NCBI GenBank assembly: GCA_039519185.1
Contig: CM076847.1
Location: 66,105,521-66,169,520, forward strand
Reading direction: 5' to 3'
Length of the DNA stretch: 64,000 nucleotides
Source: Astragalus membranaceus
Taxonomy: Eukaryota; Streptophyta; Magnoliopsida; Fabales; Fabaceae
Shown: piece after piece, positions 33,001 to 45,600 of the stretch
How the letters are laid out: each line of letters opens with the position of its first letter
Position numbering within the stretch: position 1 is the first letter of the stretch
The notes under the pieces: generated by a model
What the model saw: the letters and a program-made list of their open reading frames with translations, nothing else
What the model was told of the DNA's origin: nothing
Databases searched by the model: none
Translations under genes and position numbers: made by a program

Positions 33001-36000
33001 TTGTGATTTTTTTCTTTCTTCTTTTTTGAGTAGAGTGGGCTGATAAAAGTGACACACCATTTTTGATGTAGAATTGATCCTTGTCTAAGGTGATTGAAAA
33101 TTTGTTTTGATTTTTTTTGAATTTTTCTGGCTCGAAGTGGGTAGCAAATAGTATTTCCTTTTGGCTGTTTTTTTTTGAGGATATAGAAGGCAACCAAACT
33201 TCATTTCAAATCATGATTGCTTGTTTTCTCAAAAATTAATTCAAGGACAAAAATTATTTATTTTTATATATCCGCTATTTTTCATCTCTTTTTATGCCCT
33301 AATTTTTGCTTAGACTGCTCTGGCGAGTTTTCAACCCAAGAGGCTTTTTGATTTTTTTTGTAAAGGACTTGCACCAAGGGAAAACAATGTTGACAAGATA
33401 TCTAGTGATCACAAATTTGCCCCAGCATGGGGGCCTAAAGTGTTAGTTTATGGAAATTCATCATCGGGAACAAAACCAAATAGTTGACTAAGTACTTGTG
33501 TGGGGGATATGTATTGGGTGGTCGGGGTGGGACTGGACATGTACAAGGGATGATGATAAGATGCAAAGATGTGGACACTAACTGACTCAAACAAGAGTAA
33601 ATGCACATTGCATACAAGTTCACTATACGAATGCTTCACAGAGAGTTAACATGGTCAACGACATGATAGGAGAAATTTTTGATAACACATTAGTTAACAA
33701 AATGGACCATTTGGATCGTTTATCATGGGATTGATGAGATGCATCATTCTGCTGAAGAAATGAATGAGCTGCAAACAGTGAATAACTTCCTTTTTTAAAA
33801 ATTGAGTGTCTGAAAACACATTAAGTTTGTAGCTAAGCTATTCTTTTCCAAAGAAGAAATAATCAACTTCGCCCCATCTCTTAAAAAAGGTAATACTCAA
33901 GTTTTTTGTATGGATGAACACATGATAATGTACATGCACGATGCAAATGCAGATGCCTAAAATGCGTGAATGAACGACTTATGGCTAAACGGAAATACAT
34001 GAAAAATGAGATGTTCACAATTTTTGAAATTGTGTTCATGATTGTTTTCTACTCTTTTCTAAAAAATGTAATGCACGTGATGATGGATATGTAGGATGAA
34101 AACGCAAACGCGTGAAATATGTGAAGGGAATGATCTCCTGGAAAGATCAGCTATTCTAAACGATTTTTTTTTTACTTTTTGGGGACAATATAACATGCAG
34201 ATGATGCGAATCGTCGTTTATTGCTAACTGAAATATATTTTGGATGATGAATGACTTTTGTTTTTTTATTTAGAAAATGACTCATGCATGGATGACTGAT
34301 GCGTTTGAGGTGGTTTGAAATAAAGAACTTTTATTTTTCATTACTTTTTTATGATGCATGAAGAGGAGTAATGCGTTTGGGTGAAATAATGAATGAATGT
34401 AATTGTTTTTACAATATCAATGTGATATTATTTTCTCATTTTTTGCGTATGGCTATGCAAGATGAAGTAATTTAGACAAATAAAAAAACATGATATTTTG
34501 TTATTTTCTAGATGATGAGATGCATGTTGGTACCATGATAATGGGAGGTATGTGAAAATGATGACTGTATTATATTATGAATGCATGCTGATTTTTTTTA
34601 TTTTCTAGTTAAAAGACTAGCTATGCTCACGCAACAAGAATAATCAAGTTAAACGCCCCCTTGTGTCTTGATGCATGAAGGAACACATGGTGATAAATGA
34701 CGAAAATGCAGATGCGAATGCATGAAATGCGTGCATGAATGATCACTTGGAAATGTCAGTTATTCTAACTAATTTTTGGAGGCAATGTAGCACGTGACCG
34801 ATGCAAAGCCTCTTTGATGACAGATATGTATGAAAAATGCGAATGCATGTATGCATGAAGAAATAAATGTTTGATCCTAATGCAATTATTCTTATTTTTT
34901 CAAGAGGCAGTGCAACATGTATGCAGACTCTTATTTTTAATTTATTGGATGACGAATGATACAATTATAATGAAATGATTTTTTGTTTTATTTGGGAAAA
35001 TGATACACGAACATGGAGTTGATGTATTTAAACTAGGATGGCAACATGAGGGAGAATGATGTATGAATGATATGTTTTTTTTTTGAAATGTAATTCATGA
35101 CTTTACAAATGATGTGATGCCTACGCTATGTGATCATGATTTTAAATGATTATGAATGAATGCCGGTGCATGTTAAATATGATGATGGTTTTTTTGATCA
35201 AATGATATGCTAACGTTATATGGGTAAAAATTACCTTTTTTTTTGTGCGAGGAAACAAAATGCATGACACTCGCAGCGACTTTTTTTAATGCGTGGAAAA
35301 GAGTAATGAACATAACCTTTATATACTATGGGGGTAATATTTTTTGGTGTACTGATATGCAACATGAATGCAATTTTGAAAAAAAATGATACCTTCGCGA
35401 TGCATGATAGTGCCATAACAATGAAATGCTTATGGAAGAATGATTTTAGTATGAATGAATGGTGACTTTTTTATGTGTTTTCTTTGAATAAAGTATAATG
35501 CAGAACATATGGATGTTTGTTGTACATGAGCAACAATGGAGATGAATGAAATGCGTGATGATTTTTGAATGTGACAGAAGGATGCCTTAAACGGGTATTG
35601 TTTACCCCTTTTTTCTTATGCTTCAACTAGAATAAGAAGCTAACAAAAGGCTATTGGATGATGAATGATGCAATAATAATAAAATACTATTATGTTTTTT
35701 CTCTTTATCTGGGAATGTAACGTACGAATGAACACATGATGATGGATATGTACGATGAAAATACAAATGTATGAAATGCATGGAGGACCTGATCACTTCA
35801 AAAGACCAACGACTTTATTCTATTATGAACACATGATATTTTTTGTAAAAAAAAAGAAGATTAACCATGCATATGCAACGGGGATAACCAAATTACATGC
35901 CCCCATGTCCCAATGCATGAAGGATCACCATGCATGACGGAAATGCAGATGTAAATGCATGGGATGCGTGCATGAATGATCACTTGAAAATGTCAGTTAT

Positions 36001-37346
36001 TCTAAATAATTTTAGGAGGCATTGCAGCACGTTACCGATGCAGAGCCTCTTTCGTGTATCAGAATGAAATGCTAAATACGTATCTTTGAATGATGCGAAA
36101 ATGAGGACATGATTTTTGAAATGATGCATGTTGAAACGGTGTATAGATGATGTGTGGATGAAATGGCGTATGGGTGATTTAATGAAACAGTGGTTTTTTT
36201 TTTTGAGGATGAGTGAAAATGTGTGTGAATGCTATGTTTTTTTTCATGCATTTCATGATGTTGCAAATGATGAAATGCCTATATTATTTAATGATGATTT
36301 TTGTGAATGATTATGAATGAATGGAAATGCATGCTACATGAGATATTCAATTATTTATCACAATTTTTTTTAATGGTGATCATGTTTTTTACTCTTTTCA
36401 TTTTCATGAAAAAAAACAATGCAATGTATGAATAACGTTGCATGATGCAGATGAGAGGAATGTGAATGAATGATCACTTTAAAAGATTGACTATCCAAAA
36501 TGATTTTTCGGTGGCAATGCAATATGACGATGAATAATGCAACATGAGATATTCAACCATGAATGAATATATAATATCACTGTGATTTTTTTTAGTGGGG
36601 ATATGCAAGATGGACAAATGAAGCAAAAGATATTTCTAAGATGATGAGATGCATGGTAGCGCAAGAATGATCTTACTTTGTTATGGATGCATGATGATTT
36701 TTTGGTATGATGATGTCGCCTCATGTGCATGCAAATGAAGGAAAGAAGCATGAAAATGTTTTTTTTTTGAGTGATTTTATTTTGGAGAAATGCTAACCTA
36801 GATTAATAGAGAGAGTAAGTATAATGCCCCTGTGTCCTAGGTGGGTCATGTCTAAATTGGGATTGTCAACATGATCTAGGGTCACTTTAGTGATCATCCT
36901 TTCGGGTGGCTCTATTCACTTCCTCACAAAGGTCTCCAGAGCTAAAATCCCCTTCATGATATGATCCACAACGATAGCGAGCTACCTGGTGTGGGACACC
37001 ATGAAAGAGCGTACTCTGGCTGAGACTTTCATGAGAGTCAGATAGATAAAATCCAGAATGACTGTCACTAATAATCTCCACTCGTCCTAGGTTATTTGCA
37101 GACCTGGGTATAGGGTCCCACTCAAAGGTGTGTGCAAAAGTGTAAGTGAGGTGTGTGATGAGGGCAAAATACCTAAACTAACCAAACTGGAAAAGATATA
37201 CAACAACAATAAAAAAGTCGTCTACCCTAAGGTTCAATAATATAATGAAATTCTAATAAATAAATAAAAAGCATAAGGGAAAAAACAAAATATAAAATTA
37301 ACAAATACTTACACATTTAGTTAACTAGGCTTGACTCTCTTAATAT
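30009..37346 (-). mobile_element. Non-coding internal region of the minus-strand LARD (7.3 kb)
   Basis: Seven kilobases without any retroelement protein motif; the longest frames are about 140-150 codons and are not shared as proteins by the other copies. Sub-regions: palindromic GGAGCGCTTGGGC / GGACCACTGGGGG words (30160-30620), a stretch of unique-looking sequence with words such as TTGCCCCA and AAGTGGGGCA (31700-32340, the minus strand being the element sense), long T-rich runs (32480-33370), then low-complexity ATGAATGATG/TGCATGAATG text (33900-36760), and the conserved leader (36880-37346). It aligns in reverse with 42627-46855. Confidence 0.8.
36880..37150 (-). other. Conserved leader block of the LARD
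   Basis: The minus strand carries GAGTGGGACCCTATACCC, GGTCTGCAAATAACC, GTCTCAGCCAGAGTACGC, TCTTTCATGG, TAGCTCTGGAGACC and GAAGTGAATAGAGCC. The same words in the same order are in the Tat-1 leader (2382-2603) and at 26630-26880. A 64-codon frame covers it but similarity is at least as strong at DNA level. A packaging or translation-control role is a guess from position. Confidence 0.6.
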
Positions 37347-37365
37347 GTCCCCAGTGAAGTCGCCA
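37347..37365 (-). other. Primer binding site of the minus-strand LARD
   Basis: The minus strand reads TGGCGACTTCACTGGGGAC, identical to the site at 26385-26403. Confidence 0.85.
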
Positions 37366-37629
37366 GCTGTAGCGACCGAAAAATCCGGACGAGGGATTCT
37401 TCGAAGTTCTTGAAATGAAGCAGGCACCAAAGTTTAGTTTAAGGGCAAACATTGGAAAATCCCTATTGAGTGGATAAAGGGGGTTTTGCGGACCAGGTTT
37501 AGGCTCGGGAGTCGTTTATGCGTAGGGAAGGTATTAGCACCCTACGACATCCTTCCTAAGGAAGGTTACCTTTTAGCTAAATGTGTAAACGTTTTTTAAT
37601 TCAAAAATAATTTTTTTACCCTTATAATG

Positions 37630-37681
<52 letters not shown>

Positions 37682-37773
37682 GACTCGCTAAACGGTTAGT
37701 TGTTTTTTGTACGTTTTGAGGAATAGGAGAGAAATAGATTAAAAGAAAAAAGGTTTTTTATTAATGCAATTGA

Positions 37774-37803
37774 CAGAGGTCGGCCGCCCTCTGCTCCTAC
37801 GTA
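37774..37803 (-). promoter_or_regulatory. TACGTAGGAGC hairpin of the minus-strand LARD 5' LTR
   Basis: On the minus strand TACGTAGGAG leads into CAGAGG-GCGGCCGA-CCTCTG, identical to the copy in the central LARD LTR. The matching place in the 3' LTR of the same element is deleted. Confidence 0.55.
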
Positions 37804-38780
37804 TCTCCTGGTAAAGAATCAAATCACACGTAGTTCTTGGGTAGAAAATGTTTGTTGGTTGGTGTTTTTTATTTAGGGGTTCTAGGACTGTTGAACTGTG
37901 TTGATGGACCATTGTTGGTCTGAAGGAGCGCTAGGGCTCGGAAGGACCACTGGGGGTATGAAGGAGCGCTAGGGCTCTGAAGGACCACTGGAGGGTCTGA
38001 AGGAGCGCTGGGGGCTCTGAAGGACCACCGTTCATTTATCCTAAAACGATGACTAACCCGGCCGTACGACCGACTTAATCCCCTACTTTGAAAATAAGAT
38101 TTTTGTTTTTTGAAATGAAAGAGATGTGTTTGTATTTTTTAATTTAGAAATTATTTATTTTAAATAGGGATTTTAGGACATTATCCGTAACGGTTCATTA
38201 GTGACCTAAAAAGCAGACTAACCCGACTGTACAGTCGACTTAGTCCCCTATTTATATCTTTTTGGAAATTAAGTAAATTATTTATGTATTTTATAGGTTT
38301 TTGTGAAAGTAATTGTTTTCTTGAAAAGAAAATAAATAAAACGAAAAAGAGGGTGAAATAGTAAAATGGGGTGTAGTTTGCAGAAGGGGATTGTATTATT
38401 AAAAACTGGGTGTGAAAAGCAGCAGCCCAGTTTGTAGACTGGTCCACGAATTCGTGGGCCTTTCCAGGGGGGGGGGGGGGGGGCGTATACAGGAAAATGA
38501 AGGTGCAAGTAGTTTTCTGAGTTAAATGAAAAGACAAAAATAGCTCTAGGTTTCCACACTATATAAGACATTTTAAAAAAAAACCTAAACCTAATTCCTC
38601 TCAACCTTTCCCACGCCGCCGTCCCACACTCACACCCTCTCAACCCTAATTTTCATTTCTTTTCCCCATTTGCGCCGTTCTCTCTTGTTTCTCTGAGAGA
38701 GAATGTGAAATTTCAAAAAAAAAGAGATTTGTGAGGAGAGTGGAGAGATTTTCGGTGAGAGAGAGAGAGGGAGTGATTTC

Positions 38781-41227
38781 TTTAACGCCCCAAAATTTGA
38801 TTATTTATTTAATTGAATTGTTTGGGAATTTAATTGGTGGAAAAATAGTAAAATAATAATAATGCTAGTATATGTGGGCCTATTGTTAGAGATGGGAGTA
38901 GTAAAATGAAAAGTGTTGGGGAGGCCCATGATGTAATTCGAATTAGCTAAGGAAAAAGCCCATAAAATTAACTAAAGTATAAATAGGCATTATTTAGGGT
39001 TTTTCTCATTTAGAAGGAGAAACAAATAAGAGTTGGAGAGAAGAGAAGGGAGGGGACGGCGCGAAGAAGAGAGGGAGCTAGGGCAAGCCAATGACTTCGA
39101 ATTCTTCAAGGCTAAGGTACGGGTGGGTTCTATCTCTATAACTGGGTGTATGAATGGCTCTATGTAGGAAGGTTATGGAACCCTAGGTGTTATTAAGTTT
39201 AGAAAACCCCAGTTGTAGGTATTTGCATTCTAAATGTTGATGTTGAATCCGATTGATGGGGTTTGTCACCTATTGATGATGTGTGACCATGCTTGTTGAT
39301 GTTTTGGAACCAAAACTCTGTGCATGGGCGCCATGGGCACCATTTTTGATTCTGCCGCAGGGCGCCATGGGCGCCGTCCCGTATCTGTGTTGCTGGGCGC
39401 CTTCCTGGGCGCCATTCTGTGTGTGTCGTGTTCTGGCGTAGGGGAGCCAAGGGCGCCAAAGTTGTGGCTGCCCAGTTGCTGTTTTGTGTGTTATTCTGGC
39501 GCAGGGGCGCCAAGGGCGCCAAAGTTGTGGCTGCCCAGTTGCTATTTTGTGTGTGGTTCTGGCGCAGGGGCGCCAAGGGCGCCAAAGTTGTGGCTGCCCA
39601 GTTGCTATTTTGTGTGTTGTTCTGGCGCAAGGGCGCCAAGGGCGCCAATGTTGTGGCTGCCCTGTTGCTGTTGTTGCCGTTCTGGCGCCGTGGGGAGCCA
39701 AGGGCGCCATGTTGGCTGCCCTGTTCTGTTGCTGGGCGCCATGGGCGCCATCTTGCGGTTGTGTGTTGCTGTCTTGCAGGTTCCTGGCGCATGGGCGCCA
39801 AGGGCGCCAAAACCTGGCCGCCCGGTTGTTGTTCTATCCTGGGCGCCATGGGCGCCAATTGTGATGTTGCTGTGTTTCTGGGCGTCATGGGCGCCAAGGG
39901 CGCCAAAATCTGGCTGCCCGTTGCTAGTTCTGGGCGCATGGGCGCCAAGGGCGCCAAGATTGGCTGCCCAATTTCTGTTGTTGCTTGCTGTGTCTGGCGC
40001 AGGGGCGCCATGGACGCCAAAATCTGGCTGCCTTGTTGCTGTGTCTGGCGCAGGGGCGCCATGGGCGCCAGAATCTGGCTGCCTTGTTGCTGTGTTGTGT
40101 TCTGGCGCTGTGGGCGCCAAGGGAGCCAGTGTGGCTGCCAGTGTTGCGTGCTGTGTTGGTGGGCGCCATGGGCGCCAAGGGCGCCAGTTTGGCTGCCCAA
40201 ATGTGAATTCCACATTTGATGCTTGGAACGATGTGTTAATGTTGAATATGTAATTAGGCCCCAAAGTTGCCAAAATGTTGGAAGTTGCTAAATTGTTGAT
40301 GTGTTGCCAAAAATGTTGAAAGTTGCTAAGTTGCCAATTATTGTTGATGATGGTGTACCAAGTTGAATTGTCTCTATTTATTGGCAGGTGGTATGTTGTA
40401 GGCCTCTGGCCAACAATGATTTCCGATGTTGTTGCGTTGCTATGTAATCGTTGTTTATTGGTTGTGCATTTACATAGCGTCGCATACATAGCATATTTTT
40501 ACGATGGAGCTATGCTCGAAACACGACCGCCTGAACTGGCAAATTATGATGAAATGACGTTACGATGTTAGTGCCTCTATTTATTGGCTGGATTATGGTA
40601 CCACATGCATTATAGGGCGGTGGCCCTGAGTTGAGTCGCATTCCGCATCCATGTTGCATACCTATGTGATTGATATGATGTTGACTGCTGATTAAATGAT
40701 GAATTGATGCTATGACCTGAATTACATATTGTCCTTCATATGTCTGATTATATAATGCGATATCTCACCCCTTCTGTTTGAATGTTACCCCAATGTTGGT
40801 AACGTGCAAGTAATCACGAATGAAGGCTGCTCACCTTCGTTTGATCGAGTCAGTGTCGTCGCTCTGATATGTAACACTTGGGGGGGGGGGGGATGAACAC
40901 ACGTTTTAATATTGTTGCTATTTTATTTCGTTGTTGAAACTTTAAGTTGTTATGTCGTTGTTATTGAGCTGTCTTGAGTTGTTAAGACGCCACGTCTATT
41001 GAATTAACTTGTTATGAATCCGCTGCGTAGTAATTAAAGAGGAATTATTTTGAAGACTAAAAGGTTGTTTTATCGGTTCAACCGAAGGCGCTATGTATCT
41101 ATTTTCAAAAAGCGAATTAACCATCTATTGTTTTCACGAAGCAAATGTAGCACTCCATTGTGTGTCGAAAAAGTTTTTATGAACTCTGATTTTGCATTAT
41201 TTTACCGGGTAGAAATGGGGTGTTACA
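38781..41227. mobile_element. Solo LTR of an E1-related chromovirus family (2447 bp)
   Basis: It is flanked by identical atttc at 38776-38780 and 41228-41232, interrupting LARD LTR sequence that is continuous at 28590-28610. Ends are TTTAACGCCCC (first G mutated from TGTAAC...) and GGGGTGTTACA. It shares with the E1 LTR the block GATATCTCACCCCTTCTG, GTCGTCGCTCTGATA and a G run before GATGAACA. The orientation reads as plus, since GGGGTGTTACA is the 3' terminus in E1. The middle is a GGCGCC array. Confidence 0.85.
39325..40195 (+). repeat. GGCGCC quasi-palindrome array in the solo LTR
   Basis: About fifteen units built on GGCGCCAAGGGCGCC or GGCGCCATGGGCGCC, separated by spacers of 30-60 bp such as AAAGTTGTGGCTGCCCAGTT and TGTGTTGTTCTGGCGCA. 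Three neighbouring units (39430-39660) are near-identical with a period of about 72 bp. Long overlapping frames on both strands (for example 309, 266, 338 and 294 codons) come from the periodicity and are not genes. Confidence 0.9.
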
Positions 41228-42626
41228 ATTTCCGCGAAGATTATGGAGAGAGAGAGAGAGAAGGAAAAACGCAGAGATGAGAGGGAAGGAAGAAGAAGGA
41301 CTCGCGAAGAGAGATGAGGGGGCTGACGCGATGGTGCTACGACGGTGGTTTCCGCCGTAGAGGGGTGTTTTTTGTTGAGTTCGACTGTGACTTGGCTGTG
41401 TTTTTGGGCGAAGGAAGGAGAGATGTGGATGGGCTCACGATGAAAGCCGCCGCCGGAGGGAGAGTCATGGTTAGGCGCCAGCGACAGCAACAGTGAGGGA
41501 GAGGGTTCGGATCTGGTCTAATGGGTGGTTTTCGGCGGTGGCTGGTGGGTGGTCACGTGGTGGTGCCGGTGGGTGCGAGGTGTTGTTGATGGTTGGTGTG
41601 GTGTTTGGTTTGCGACTGGAGAGAGAGTGGCGACCGTGATGGTCGGTTAGACGAGGGGAAGCTCATGGTGAGGGAATTGATAAGACAAGGAGGTGGAGGA
41701 AGGGCGTACTGTTACGGTGGTGTGGGGGTGGCCGAAGGTGGTGACTATCATGAGGTGGCCGGAGCTTCAAGGTCCTCCTTATTCTTTTCTGGTTTCTGAT
41801 TTTTGGGTTTTGGTCTCTTTGTCGTGACTGTGTGGGTTCTGTTCTCGGTATCTGTGTCCCTTGTTACTGTTGCTGCCTATTGTATTTATAGTCCAATATG
41901 TGTGGTGTAGGTGTGGGTGCAAAGCAGTGTATCAAATCTTTTGGAGACAAATTCTGCAGAGCCAAAACAAAACAGCCCAGAAGTGGTGGTACTGCTATAG
42001 CAGAAGATAGTATTGTTGGTGCCAAAAATGGGAAGACAGCAAGGAACAAGGAGAAATAAGTTTGAGCTGGTAGCCAAAAATGAATTCCTGCCACAGCAAC
42101 AACAAGGGCAGCAGCGCTGCCTCTTGTTTTTTCACCTTTGTTTTAATTTTTTGTACCTTTTTTACTTTTTTTTTGTCCTCATTTGTAACAAATTTGACTT
42201 TTTGGGTTATATTGTAAATATATAAAAACTGGACAGCTAATTATCTATAGATTCCTTTATTTCTTTGCACTTGTTTTTAAAAACAGTATCATTAGTAGTA
42301 AAATAATGATAACAATAAACAACGGGCACTGAAAAATGCGTACACGACGAGAGGCGAACACGCGCGCGCAAAGACAATAACGACACGCACACGATTAGGA
42401 ATGAAACGCGTATGTGGTTAGAAATAACATGTGCACGCAACAATGCAAAAACGTTAAGACTAACGCGTGTACGCGACTAAAAATGATACGTGTGCACCAT
42501 GGAACATGTTTTTGAGATTTTTCGAAAATGAAACAAGAAACCGATTAAAATCAAATGTCTACAAGACTATTATTATTTTAGAAAAACAAATCGCATTAAT
42601 CTAACGGACAAAATTAGGGTATGACA

Positions 42627-45600
42627 ACATTCTTTCATAATCATTCAAAATCATGATTACACAGTGTAGGTATCACATCATTTGTAATGTCTTGAATCAC
42701 ATAACATTCGTACATCATTTCCCTTATGTGGCCATCCTAGTTTAAATGCATCAATTCCATATTCATGTATTATTTTCCAAATAAGACAAAAATTATTTCA
42801 TTATAATTGTATCATTTGTCATCCAATAAATCAAAAATAAGAGTCTGCATACATGTTGCACCACCTCTTGGAAAAATAAAAATAATTGCATTAGGATCAA
42901 ACATTTATTTCTTCATGCATACATGCATTCGCATTTTTCATACATATCTGTCATGCATTCACTTGTTTTCACATACATCTCGTTCTCATGGTACTAACAT
43001 ACATATCATCCTCAAAAAAAAAAAACAAAGACACTACATATTTGTCCAAACTTGCATCACCTTGCATACTCAAAAAATATACTCGTTACTCCTCTTCATG
43101 CATAGAAAAATAAAAAAAATAAAAACAAAAGCTCTTCATTCCTAACCACCTCGAATGCGTTAGTCATCTAGCATGCACCATTTCCAAAATAAAAGAAAAA
43201 TAATAAAATAATGCCACTTTCTTGCATTATTCATCATCATATTGCATTGCCTCCGAAAAATCATTTTGGATAATCAATCTTTTCAAGTGATCATTCATTC
43301 ACCTTCCTCACATCTGCATCATGCAACGTTATCCGTTCATTCATACATTGCATATTTTTTCATGAAAAAGAAAAGAATAAAAACCATGAACACAATGAAA
43401 AAAATTGTGATAAATAATTGAATATCTCATTTAGCATGCATTTCCATTCATAATCATTCACAAAAATCATCATCAAATAATATAGGCCTTTCATCATAGC
43501 ATTCACGCACCTTTTTCACTCCTCCAAAAAACTGCTTCTTCATTAAATCATCCATACACTGTTTCATCCACACCTCATTTATACACTGTTTCAACATGCA
43601 TCACTTCAAAAATTAAGTCATCATTTTCGCATCATTCAAAGATACGTATTTAGCATTTCATTCTGATACACGAAAGATGCTCTGCATCGGTCACGTGCTA
43701 CATTGCCTCCAAAATTATTTAGAATAACTAACATTTCCAAGTGATCATTCATGCACGCATTTCATGCATTCACATCTGCATTTTCGTCATTTATCACCAT
43801 GTGTTCCTTCATGCATTAGGACACAAGGGGGCGTTTAACTTGATTATTCTTGTTGCGTGAGCATAGTTAGTCTTTTAACTAGAAAATAAAAATCATCCTG
43901 CATTCATAATAGAATACAGTCATTATTTTCATCCCATTATCATGGTACCAACATGCATCTCATCATCTAGAAAATAACAAAATATCATTTTTTTTATTTG
44001 TCTAAATTACTTCATCTTGCATAGCCATACACCAAAAATGAGAAAATAATATCACCTTGATATTATAAAAAAATTACATTCATTCATTATTTCTTTTAAA
44101 CGCATTGCTCCCCTTCATGCATCATAAAAAAATAATAATAAAAAATAAAAGTTCTTTATTCCAAACCACCTCAAACGCATCAGTCATCCATGCATGACTC
44201 ATTTTCTAAATACAAAAAAAAACAAAAAGTCATTCATCATCCAAAATATATTTCAGTTAGCAATAAACGACGATTGGCATGCTATACTGTCTCCAAAAAG
44301 TTCAAAAAAATCGTTTAAAATAGCTGATCTTTCCAGGAGATCATTCCCTTCACGCATTTCACGCATTTGCGTTTTCATCATACATATCCATCATCACGTG
44401 CATTACATTTTTTCTAGAAAAGACTAGAAAACAATCATGAGCACAATTTCAAAAATTGTGAACATCTCATTTTTCGTGTATTTCCATTCATTCATAAATC
44501 ATTCATTCACGCATTTTAGGCATCTGCATCTGCATCATGCATATACATTATCATGTGTTCATCCATACAAAAAACATGAGCATTACCTTTTTCAAAAACT
44601 TCGATGAGAGATGAGGCGAAGTTGATTATTTCTTCCCTTGGTGCAAGTCATTTACAAAAAAAAGAGAAGAAAAAAATCAAAAAAGACCTGTTAGGTTGAA
44701 AACTCGCGAGAGCAGCCTAAGTAAAAATTAGGGCACATAAAAAAGGGGCAAATATGTGAAGATAAGTAAATTGCTGTCTTAGAATTAAGTTTTGAGAAAA
44801 CAAGCAATCATGATTTGAAATGATGTTGGGCCAGCCTTCTATATCCTCAAAAAAAAACATCCAAAAAGAAATACCCTTTGCTACCCACTTCGAGCCAGGA
44901 AAATTTAAAAAAAAAAGGGAATTGAAATTCAGAAAAGGAGGATTGAAAAGACCCTGGAAAAGAAAAAAGCAAAAGCAGTAGAAATTGTGAGCTGATACAT
45001 CGCACCATGAAACACATAAGATATCCTTGTCCGAATAAACCCACAAACACCTCCTTAGGCCGAATTCTCATTTCTTCCACAAAACCCAAATCATTGGCCT
45101 CCAGCACTTCGCAGAACCTACTTATCTTTTAAAAGGTCATCGTATCAATAAATCATCAAACACCTCTCTGAGCCAATTTGAGTCTATACTCCACAAGCCC
45201 ATTACCATTGACCACATTACCCATAACCTTTGACCACATTACAAACCCTTCTTTCATAAACCCCTAACCACTGGCCATGCTACAAACCTAACAAGTCCAT
45301 GCGGATCAATGGTTGATTACTTTTGTTTTCTCAAAAATTTAATTTTAGGACAAGTAAGTTTATTTATTTACAATATATTGGCTGAAAAAAAATCAAAAAA
45401 AGAAAGTTAAAAAAAAATCAAAGGGACTTGCACTCCACTATTCATTCAAATTGCACTGATATCAAGACAAGGTTTAGTGATCACCAAATGAAATTTTCAC
45501 CGTATCAAAAACTCAGGATTATCATAGTCTGTGGGAGTCACCTTCAAAGGGCCAAAAGTTTAGACTAGGACCATCACCTCGATATCAAAGTGGGGCATAC

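Larger units (their letters stand above)
27297..42626 (-). mobile_element. Complete minus-strand LARD
   Basis: A complete element: 5' LTR (42626-37368), primer site (37365-37347), 7.3 kb internal region, polypurine tract (30008-29995) and 3' LTR (29994-27297). It is flanked by identical acatt at 27292-27296 and 42627-42631. The surrounding sequence (26404-27296 and 42627 on) is internal sequence of a plus-strand LARD, so one LARD inserted into another in opposite orientation. No frame encodes a retroelement protein, so movement needs proteins from another element. The 5' LTR holds a chromovirus solo LTR. Confidence 0.9.
37368..42626 (-). mobile_element. 5' LTR of the minus-strand LARD, carrying a solo LTR
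   Basis: The minus strand starts TGTCATACCCTAATTTTG at 42626 and ends TCGGTCGCTACA at 37368. Without the inserted solo LTR and one target copy it is about 2.8 kb. Differences from the 3' LTR include a longer (TAA)n run (37628-37680), a 17-bp G tract (38467-38483) instead of 6, an extra repeat of the GGACCACTGG/GGAGCGCT motif (37900-38030), and retention of the TACGTAGGAGC hairpin (37774-37803). Confidence 0.85.

Noticed and set aside
39199..40489. Several overlapping frames of 266-338 codons on both strands
   Set aside because: Periodic GGCGCC array whose unit length keeps many frames open; the residues are repeats such as WRPWRP and GAKGAK with no known domain.
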